64,000 nt of DNA, from contig JADGDD010000001.1 in NCBI GenBank assembly GCA_016745075.1, positions 931,125-995,124 on the forward strand, written 5' to 3'. Positions 28,375-35,642 of the stretch are shown one piece after another. The notes under the pieces were generated by a model. The model did no database searches. It saw nothing but the letters and a program-made list of their open reading frames with translations, and was not told where the DNA came from. How positions within the stretch are numbered: the stretch's first letter is position 1; each line of letters begins with the position of its first letter. A program made the position numbers and the translations under genes. This DNA comes from Planctomycetota bacterium. GTDB lineage: Bacteria > Planctomycetota > UBA11346.

Positions 28375-29391
28375 TTATTGTACACAGTGCATCATTGCAT
28401 GAAGATTAGTGCTTGGAGTTTCTGCCGGAATGGCACAACCCGCGTTCAAAATAAAACGTGAGTTACCTGCCATCTGCTGCAACAACAATTCTGTTTCTTC
28501 AATAACATCGGCTTCACTGCCGAAACACAGTACACCGGATGGATCAATAGTTCCGCAGAGCGCTGATCTATCGCTTATAGCTTGGCGGATTTTTTGTACA
28601 TCCGTTTTATAGTCCAATTCAAGACAGTCGGCACCACTGGCAACCATATCTGTAAGGATGATATCGGTTTTACCGCAAATATGTAAGAGATAATCCAATC
28701 CATGTTGATGGGTACGCTGAATGATCTCTTGTTCATAAGGCAATGCATAGGTTCTGTACATTTCTGGAGAAATCATATCTGGTCCTGCTGGACTATCACC
28801 ATGTGAAATCATGCGTGCGCCTGTTTCTGCCATGGCATCAACAAACTGTTTACAAGCATCGGTACAATATCGCAATAAAGCATGCACTTCATCCTGCATT
28901 TCTTCATCCATAAGATCCATAAGAAATTCTTGTGGCCGCCGAATCATACTTGCCAATGAAAATGGAGCTTGGTCACAATGACCACGTATATAAATATCAT
29001 TACCGACTTCATTGACTAAAATACGAATAGCCTCTAACCAATTCTGAACATATTTATAGTCTGTTACCGTAACTTGTTGGAGGAGCCCTACATCCTCTAA
29101 TTCATGAAGCAGCGGTTGATGGCAACGGCCAGGTTGATTCTGTGGTAAATCAACCGGCACCCCTACCGCACCAGCGATAACAGAGGTATCTATATCAAGT
29201 AATATACCATCGTGCCCATATTTTTCTAAAGCACGTATATGACAATCTGCCATAAGACGAGGGCTTTCTCGATATTGTTCATGGGTTATACCGCTCTCTG
29301 TAATCGCCAATAAAAAGTTATGGAGCATTACTGGTGTTTGATCTGGTTGCTCACCTCGCAATGCAGCTTCTATGCGTTCACGACCATTCAT
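28375..29391 (-). CDS. UroD-family, MtaA-like methyltransferase
   Basis: A 338-residue TIM-barrel protein of the UroD superfamily, closer to MtaA/CmuC-type corrinoid methyltransferases than the other UroD-like protein here. His237 and Cys239 in HICGKTD and Cys319 in NAGCAIPAETP form the expected Zn(II) ligand set for activating a thiol acceptor. SHGDS (residues 196-200) lines the pocket. It would transfer a methyl group between a corrinoid and a thiol, though no corrinoid protein is encoded nearby. Its start overlaps the PhyH stop by ATGA. The physiological methyl donor is unknown. Confidence 0.82.
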   Translation of the reverse strand: MNGRERIEAALRGEQPDQTPVMLHNFLLAITESGITHEQYRESPRLMADCHIRALEKYGHDGILLDIDTSVIAGAVGVPVDLPQNQPGRCHQPLLHELEDVGLLQQVTVTDYKYVQNWLEAIRILVNEVGNDIYIRGHCDQAPFSLASMIRRPQEFLMDLMDEEMQDEVHALLRYCTDACKQFVDAMAETGARMISHGDSPAGPDMISPEMYRTYALPYEQEIIQRTHQHGLDYLLHICGKTDIILTDMVASGADCLELDYKTDVQKIRQAISDRSALCGTIDPSGVLCFGSEADVIEETELLLQQMAGNSRFILNAGCAIPAETPSTNLHAMMHCVQ

Positions 29392-30158
29392 ACCGTCCCT
29401 TTTTCTATTCGTGCTTGTCGAGCGGTGCGTTGTTTCTCAAGCCATGCAAACACACGTTGCTCTGTTCGTACTTGTGGTGGTAGCCCTATGTTAGCAATAT
29501 AAGCACGTCGCGCTTCGTTAACGGTATTCTCTCCAGCATAATGCAACGTTCTACACCAATGTACCGTAGCGCTACCTACCGTTAGCGGACAAGCCTGCGC
29601 ATGAGAACAATCATACACATTCGGTGCTAATTCTAAACCATGTACACGACTATCGTCTCCAATTGGCTGATGCGGCAAAACCGATAAACGATGACTCTTT
29701 GGCACAAAATGCAAACAACCTGCTTCTTGCGGCACGTCTTGTAATGGCACCCAAATACTCATTGCGGTATAATGCTTCATAGCATCCCAATACGCTTCAT
29801 CTTGATGCCATGGCGTTTCTTGTGTGCAGCCAACTGGCTTGAGAATGGCATGATCTTCCATTAATACAGCTTCTTCTCCAAGCAAAGCACGGCCAATCTG
29901 CAAACAGGTATCGGCCAGTGGCCGGAAGCTCGTCTCATAACGTGACGGGTTTAATATCTGAGGAATCCGTGCCTCCTCGCCATCTGCATCTTGGCCCGCA
30001 AGATCAAATTGATTACCGTCTTTACGCCCACGTTTTTCAGCAAACATGTGATCATACATACCTTGCAAAGACCGTAACAGCTCAGGCGCTATAATACTAT
30101 CCAACACAGCATAGCCCTGCTCATGAAAAGCGTTCATCTCATTTTTTGTTATCGTCAT
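29388..30158 (-). CDS. Phytanoyl-CoA dioxygenase (PhyH) family protein
   Basis: A 256-residue Fe(II)/2-oxoglutarate oxygenase. Metal ligands are His118 and Asp120 in WHQDEAYW and His206 in LHYAGEN; Arg217 is the likely 2-oxoglutarate anchor. It resembles the first PhyH protein in motif layout (WHQDE) but is shorter. First gene of the second PhyH-UroD-glycosidase operon. A promoter can be proposed on this strand at 30180-30208 (TTGTCT, 17 bases, TAGTAA). It diverges from a sulfatase-AraC pair. No Shine-Dalgarno sequence precedes the ATG, so a leaderless or very short-leader message is possible. Confidence 0.9.
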   Translation of the reverse strand: MTITKNEMNAFHEQGYAVLDSIIAPELLRSLQGMYDHMFAEKRGRKDGNQFDLAGQDADGEEARIPQILNPSRYETSFRPLADTCLQIGRALLGEEAVLMEDHAILKPVGCTQETPWHQDEAYWDAMKHYTAMSIWVPLQDVPQEAGCLHFVPKSHRLSVLPHQPIGDDSRVHGLELAPNVYDCSHAQACPLTVGSATVHWCRTLHYAGENTVNEARRAYIANIGLPPQVRTEQRVFAWLEKQRTARQARIEKGTV

Positions 30159-30179
30159 ATATGTAGTGTAGCGCCATCT

Positions 30180-30223
30180 TTACTATTGCGTCCGCGAACA
30201 TCAGACAATACGTTTGCGAACAT
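30180..30223. promoter_or_regulatory. Divergent control region with two GCGAACAT direct repeats
   Basis: GCGAACAT occurs at 30194-30201 and 30216-30223, 22 bases apart start to start, which is two helical turns and typical of AraC-type half sites. The first lies between the proposed -35 (30203-30208) and -10 (30180-30185) of the PhyH gene on the reverse strand. The second is just upstream of it. The AraC protein encoded at 31746-32582 is the nearest candidate to bind. A related site lies before the GH3 gene. Confidence 0.45.
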
Positions 30224-30258
30224 GCCCTTGTTCCGTCAAAGGGCATGAGGAGCAACAG

Positions 30259-31749
30259 ATGGCAAAACAACCAAATATTGTCTGGATTATGGCAGACCAG
30301 CATCGTGCAGATGCGCTTGGTTGCGTAAACAACTGGATGCACACACCAAATCTAGACAGACTTGCTGACAACTCTGTTCATTTCACAAACATGTTTGCGC
30401 AAAGCCCTGTTTGTGTTCCATCGCGCTCAAATTTTATTACTGGTCGCTATCCACATGCTCACGGTGTACGGGAAAATGATACACGCATTGGATACGGCGA
30501 ACCGCATATGTTTCGTGTCTTAAAAAAGTCTGGTTATACTGTGGCTGCAGTCGGTAAAAATCATATGCTTGCTGAATCCGAGCTCTGCGGCTTTGATTAT
30601 GAACGTCTCAATACCTGTGAGCTGCAAGAAACAGATCCAGATGATTGGAAAGAACACATTCATGCTGTTCATAAACGAATGGTAGATCAAGGCTGTTGGG
30701 CTGGTGCTTGCTGGCACTCCTTCCCTGAAAATGTAACAGGCACTCATCGCACAGCAAACGCCGCCTGTGACTTCCTCACTCAACAGACATCGCAAGAACC
30801 ATTTTGTTTATGGGTGTCTTTTTCAGACCCACATGCGCCACATACCACCCCACAACGTTTTCAACATCTCTATCCTGAAGACAACATACCCCTTCCACAC
30901 ACAGAGCACAGAACAGTAGACGGCAAACATAAACGAATGGCCATTAAGAAACTGGCGCAAGGCTCTCATAATGCATCAGATAAACAGCTGAGAAAATACC
31001 GCTCTGTCTACGCTGGAATGATTTCTTTTGTTGATGAACAAGTTGGACGCATTCTTGATACAATTACTCAGATGGGCATTGATGATCATACAATAATTGT
31101 TTACACCGCTGACCATGGAGATTTTTGTACCTCGTACGGAATGACCAAAAAAGATTTGGTGCTCTATGATGATCTACTCAATATCCCTTGCCTCATTCGC
31201 TGGACACCGCAATTCCCTACTACGCAAACATCTTGTTTAGCAGAACAAATTGATATCTACCCTACGCTACTTGAATGTTGTAACATAAAGCAGCCAGATG
31301 GTATTCAAGGACAGTCGTTGGCCCCCCTCTTACACGGACACACATACACACACCGCAATACCATCCATGCTGAAATTTGTTACCCTGATATGCGTTGCAA
31401 CTATACAGACCCCAAGCACTTTCTCAAAGAATGGACACAAGGGCAAACACAGAATGGGCATCCCCTCCAATATACCGCCCCTTATAATATTCCCGGTGAC
31501 TATAATAAAGCGATTCGCACTGAGCAGTATAAATATATTTGGTACGGAGATGGGTTTGAGGAATTATATAATTTACAACAAGACCCCTGCGAATGCATAA
31601 ATATTGCCACAAACCCAGAACAACAGGCAATATTAGAAGAAATGCGACAGAAACTTGGCGCATGGCATATGCATTCAGAAGACCCGCTTTCCCCAAAGAC
31701 ACGCCAACATATAGAACACACATTTCCTTTTTCAGCTGCAATCTCATGA
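30259..31749 (+). CDS. Type I sulfatase
   Basis: A 496-residue sulfatase with the metal motif IVWIMADQHRAD, the signature CVPSR carrying formylglycine precursor Cys52, the HGVREN region and YTADHGDF completing the metal site. GAGGAG seven bases before ATG at 30259 fixes the start; an earlier TTG is not credible. No signal peptide, so cytoplasmic. The stop overlaps the AraC start by ATGA, so the regulator is coupled to it. Divergent from the second PhyH-UroD-GH13 operon. Confidence 0.93.
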   Translation: MAKQPNIVWIMADQHRADALGCVNNWMHTPNLDRLADNSVHFTNMFAQSPVCVPSRSNFITGRYPHAHGVRENDTRIGYGEPHMFRVLKKSGYTVAAVGKNHMLAESELCGFDYERLNTCELQETDPDDWKEHIHAVHKRMVDQGCWAGACWHSFPENVTGTHRTANAACDFLTQQTSQEPFCLWVSFSDPHAPHTTPQRFQHLYPEDNIPLPHTEHRTVDGKHKRMAIKKLAQGSHNASDKQLRKYRSVYAGMISFVDEQVGRILDTITQMGIDDHTIIVYTADHGDFCTSYGMTKKDLVLYDDLLNIPCLIRWTPQFPTTQTSCLAEQIDIYPTLLECCNIKQPDGIQGQSLAPLLHGHTYTHRNTIHAEICYPDMRCNYTDPKHFLKEWTQGQTQNGHPLQYTAPYNIPGDYNKAIRTEQYKYIWYGDGFEELYNLQQDPCECINIATNPEQQAILEEMRQKLGAWHMHSEDPLSPKTRQHIEHTFPFSAAIS

Positions 31750-32582
31750 TTCGACAAACCCTCAGTCCAAAAGAACACGGTATAGCACAATTACATGAAT
31801 TCGGTTTTTACCGTAATACAGCCGCACACGCCGAATTAGCCGAACATGCTCACCCCGATGCGCTTGAGTTTTGTTTTCTTGCACGAGGGCAGCAATGTTA
31901 CCGTCTGCAAGATCAGAACTATGAATTGCGTGGCGGTGAATGCTTTCTTTCTCTACCAAACGAAATACATGATACTGGCCAACGTCCCGAAGAAAAAGGC
32001 GAACTCTATTGGCTTATTATTGCCTGCCCACCACGCGGGCACATACTTGGGCTGAATACAGACTTAAGCTCAGAGATACGTCTCGCTATTAAAACCCTAC
32101 CGCAGAGACACTTCCCTGCTTGGAAGAGCTGTAAACATGACCTTGAAACACTGCAACAAGATTTGCAAAAAAGTTTGCATGATAGTTGGGTCCGCAGTCA
32201 AGCGCTCATACGTCTACAAATGTTACTGCTTCGTTGTTGTGATGCTTCGCAGCAGGCGCTGCAACGTTTTAATTCTTTTGCTGATGAACAAATAGCCTAC
32301 ATACGCGCACATCTACATCGAGCCATTCCACTTGATGAATTAGCACATCTTGCTGGCTTATCCCTTCCACGATATAAAGAGAAATTTCGGCACACGGTTG
32401 GTATGCCTCCTGGAGAATGTCTTACCCGTGAACGCATTCAGCAAGCACAGCACTTACTGAGCCACAGCTCGAGAACCATACTCGATATAGCACTCAGCGT
32501 TGGCTACTCCTCATCGCAAGCTTTTGCTACTGCCTTTAAACGCATTACAGGAGTCACTCCGCGTGCTTGGCGAGATTCGTAA
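31746..32582 (+). CDS. AraC family transcriptional regulator
   Basis: A 278-residue regulator. The cupin-like sensor is clear in the first 100 residues (EHAHPDALEFCFLARGQQCY, then GGECFLSLPNEIHDTGQ). The C-terminal AraC domain reads LAHLAGLSLPRYKEKFRHTVG, then IALSVGYSSSQAFATAFKRITG and PRAW. The ATG at 31746 overlaps the sulfatase stop. A longer frame with an upstream ATG would run inside the sulfatase gene and is rejected. It likely controls both divergent operons through the repeats at 30194-30223. Confidence 0.9.
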   Translation: MIRQTLSPKEHGIAQLHEFGFYRNTAAHAELAEHAHPDALEFCFLARGQQCYRLQDQNYELRGGECFLSLPNEIHDTGQRPEEKGELYWLIIACPPRGHILGLNTDLSSEIRLAIKTLPQRHFPAWKSCKHDLETLQQDLQKSLHDSWVRSQALIRLQMLLLRCCDASQQALQRFNSFADEQIAYIRAHLHRAIPLDELAHLAGLSLPRYKEKFRHTVGMPPGECLTRERIQQAQHLLSHSSRTILDIALSVGYSSSQAFATAFKRITGVTPRAWRDS

Positions 32583-32584
32583 AG

Positions 32585-35500
32585 CTACCGCACGCACACA
32601 ATTCCACCACTCTGAAGCGAAACGATTACCTCACCTATTTTGTTGAGAGCGAGAGCCGTTGCTGATGATGAAAGAGAGCAGGACCATTGCTCCATCCCAG
32701 TCTCTCGTGAACGAGCAACAACAACATGTTTGTTTCCTGTGCTTTCTGCGCTTATAACCGTGTTTTTACTGAGAATGAGCGCGGTAACGTCTCCACTGTC
32801 CGATTCCCAGCGCGTTGGTTCTGCCGGTGCATTTTTCATGCGTGCCATAGAAAAACGCGGATCGTTTTTATTAGGTTTGCCCGCTTGTTTCAATGCAGCA
32901 TCTAACCACTGACTCGTTTTATCTGCTGGCCAACAAACAAGAGTTCGCTTACCCGTTTTACCTATTTTCCGTTTAGCAAAAATAATATCGACATCATCCC
33001 AAACAGGTGGGACAATAACAGCAGGGTCTTGAAATGATTTTTGAAATGGAATAATTTCTGGATATTGTGGCTTACCATTTTTCAGAACAACAAAGCTACA
33101 AGCTTCTCCTTTATAGAAACTTTTTCTTGACGGGTCACGGTAAAGCCATGAACCAGAGAACACTAAAAAACGATTATCAAAAAGACCAATTTCACGACCA
33201 CGCATATGTTTACGGTCAGCACCTAAACGTGCTGTTTTCGATGCCCCCGTTTGTGGATCAATAATAACAGGATTTAACGCTTGCCCACCGACTAACCATA
33301 ATTGTTTATCCGCAAAAACCATGCTGCCCGCTGCCGTTGCTCCTCGTTGGTTTTTATCATCAATCAATCGACCAGCTTCATCATTTTGCCAGATCATAGC
33401 ACCGGTTACGGCATCTATTGCTGCAAGCCATGTACCATCCCAATCTGCACGACCTGCTGCCGCATAACACACATTATCGTGAATACACAATCCACCATGC
33501 ACTGGCCAGGTATCAGATAACACACCATAGGCCATAATGCCACGGCGCACTGGCGCTACTGATTGCTGCCAACACAGGCTTCCATCACTGCTCTCTAAGC
33601 AGCTAACGGTACCATCTCCTGCTCCAATATACACAGCCTTGCCAGCAAGTGTTGGCGCACTGCGCAAACCGCCGCCTGCTACCCATGACCAGAGAACAGA
33701 GCCATCTGCACCGTTAATCCCACGCACAAGACCAGAAGTATCGCTGCTTATTATAATATGTGCACTAATAATGGGTGGTAGACTTTCAGATGAAGATGGA
33801 ACCACCCATGCTTGTTTCCCTTGGGCAGTAAGAGCATATCTGCTCGCACCTGTACGCTGCTCATTCCCACGCGCATGAAGCCATGATGCATCCGACGACT
33901 TTATTGTTGCTTGTTTTTTTGTAAGCGCGCCAGCAGCTGGGCTTTCACTTCCAGCAAGACCAAGACTGATAAAACCCGTTAGCGCAATAGAACACGTACA
34001 TTTATAAGGGATAGATAACAAGCGACCATCTGCTGGAATCATACCACTGCGGCAAGCGCTCTTTAGCCCAAAATGTCTCAAGCCTGTATTCGTATCACGA
34101 TCACTAATAAGGCCTGCTTGATCAATTATATAATGTGGCGTTGCAGTAACACGTCCACAGCCACCTCCTTTCCCAATAACCGGAGTGGCCGATTTCTGTC
34201 CTTTTCTCTCTACATATTTTTTTTCCGATCCTTTCATACTAATACCATTTTCTAAACCAAGAATATGCATTTGCTGTCGGCCTTTTTTGCTAGCTGTCCA
34301 CAAGAGTGATCCGTCATCAACAGATAAACCCACTGCATTTTTATGCATTTTAATATAGAGACAAACGGTCTTATTACTAACAAATAATGAAGCATTGGTA
34401 CTCATTAATCCACCGCCAAAACCTATTTTTCCGGTCTTTGGGCGCTTCTCTGAAATAGCAGCAAGAAAACCTTTACTCTTTTGCTGCCAAAGAACCGCTC
34501 CCGTTGAAGTATTCAAACAGCGAACGTAGGCATCTCGGCTATATATAAAGAGGCGATCATCACTAATAGCTGTACAACGGGCATCTAATAATTCGGCACT
34601 ATTATGCCGCCAACACTCAGTTCCATCTGTAGCCCGTAAAGCAATAACCGTATGACCTAACCCCCATGGAATATCAATATTCTTTTTATATGCCCCATCA
34701 CCCGGATAATGCCCTCTATCGATAATACTCGGATCTTCATCGCCACATAACACATAAACATTCTGACCAACCACTGCGAGCCATTTACCAAAACTCGGCA
34801 ATGCCCACGTCTGTTTTTCTTTTCCACTTGCGCCATCTAATACATACAGCGTTTTCTCTTCTAGCAAATATACATCTTTTTCTGTTGCAACAAGAACTGG
34901 CCGAAATGACAGGAAGTTTTTGGGTAATTTTCTGCGCCATATTTCACAACCATTATTACCATTACGCGCAATAAGCACCTGTCTCCATGTATCATGCACA
35001 ACGCTTTTATGCCCTGTAACCATAAAAGTGCGGCCGCCAGCTGCGACCAGCATATTTGGTTCACTACCATGATACGGCAAGGCGATATACTGAGTACGCA
35101 GCGGACGTACCAAGGCAGTATCTGTACTCAGAGGGTTATTATCTGGCCCATGCCACCAGTGACTCCAACTATCTGTGCCAGCAAGTGCTGGCCGTTGCCA
35201 TTCTTGTATCTGCTCCACACCTTTATACCAACGAGCCGTGCCACCAACAGCTAAGACACGCTCTATTTCTATTTGTGGTGTTTTCGCAGATGGTGCCAAT
35301 AAAATCCAATCAACGCTACGGTCTGCCAATGGAATAGTTACACCATCACCAATATTTGCTGCCAAACGCTCTAGACAGTTATGCTCTGCTGCCCATATCC
35401 GCGCACGCTGTACGTCTTCCCAGTTTTGATACTGGGCATGTATGACCCATTGGCTATCCGTTAAAAGACTTTGAACCATTGCTTGGTCCGCGGATGGCAG

Positions 35501-35590
35501 AGCAACAATCCCCCCACCCACGGCTGGCGGTAGGAATGATTCGCCAGATGCCACTGCTAAACAACACATCAAAATAAGCACACGGACCAT
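32585..35590 (-). CDS. Secreted PQQ-type beta-propeller protein with methyltransferase-like N-terminus
   Basis: A 1001-residue exported protein. After a signal peptide (VLILMCCLAVASGES) comes a stretch resembling part of a class I methyltransferase (residues about 40-120, ending EIERVLAVGGTARW), then SHWWHGPDNNPLSTD, the junction typical of a PQQ-propeller family found in planctomycete-like genomes. At least six PQQ-type repeats follow (for example VDDGSLLWTASKKG and SSDGSLCWQQSV). The methyltransferase part lacks a clear SAM-binding glycine loop, so it is probably not catalytic. The role is unknown; propellers of this type often scaffold or bind at the surface. Ends 2 bases from the convergent AraC stop. 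Confidence 0.82.
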   Translation of the reverse strand: MVRVLILMCCLAVASGESFLPPAVGGGIVALPSADQAMVQSLLTDSQWVIHAQYQNWEDVQRARIWAAEHNCLERLAANIGDGVTIPLADRSVDWILLAPSAKTPQIEIERVLAVGGTARWYKGVEQIQEWQRPALAGTDSWSHWWHGPDNNPLSTDTALVRPLRTQYIALPYHGSEPNMLVAAGGRTFMVTGHKSVVHDTWRQVLIARNGNNGCEIWRRKLPKNFLSFRPVLVATEKDVYLLEEKTLYVLDGASGKEKQTWALPSFGKWLAVVGQNVYVLCGDEDPSIIDRGHYPGDGAYKKNIDIPWGLGHTVIALRATDGTECWRHNSAELLDARCTAISDDRLFIYSRDAYVRCLNTSTGAVLWQQKSKGFLAAISEKRPKTGKIGFGGGLMSTNASLFVSNKTVCLYIKMHKNAVGLSVDDGSLLWTASKKGRQQMHILGLENGISMKGSEKKYVERKGQKSATPVIGKGGGCGRVTATPHYIIDQAGLISDRDTNTGLRHFGLKSACRSGMIPADGRLLSIPYKCTCSIALTGFISLGLAGSESPAAGALTKKQATIKSSDASWLHARGNEQRTGASRYALTAQGKQAWVVPSSSESLPPIISAHIIISSDTSGLVRGINGADGSVLWSWVAGGGLRSAPTLAGKAVYIGAGDGTVSCLESSDGSLCWQQSVAPVRRGIMAYGVLSDTWPVHGGLCIHDNVCYAAAGRADWDGTWLAAIDAVTGAMIWQNDEAGRLIDDKNQRGATAAGSMVFADKQLWLVGGQALNPVIIDPQTGASKTARLGADRKHMRGREIGLFDNRFLVFSGSWLYRDPSRKSFYKGEACSFVVLKNGKPQYPEIIPFQKSFQDPAVIVPPVWDDVDIIFAKRKIGKTGKRTLVCWPADKTSQWLDAALKQAGKPNKNDPRFSMARMKNAPAEPTRWESDSGDVTALILSKNTVISAESTGNKHVVVARSRETGMEQWSCSLSSSATALALNKIGEVIVSLQSGGIVCVR

Positions 35591-35642
35591 ACCATCTCCT
35601 TATTTATATATGTTCATGAACACTGTATGGTTACATCAGATA

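Noticed and set aside
31593..31745. Upstream ATG for the AraC gene at 31746
   Set aside because: The extension lies within the sulfatase gene and adds residues unlike the AraC family; ATG at 31746 overlaps the sulfatase stop as expected for coupling.
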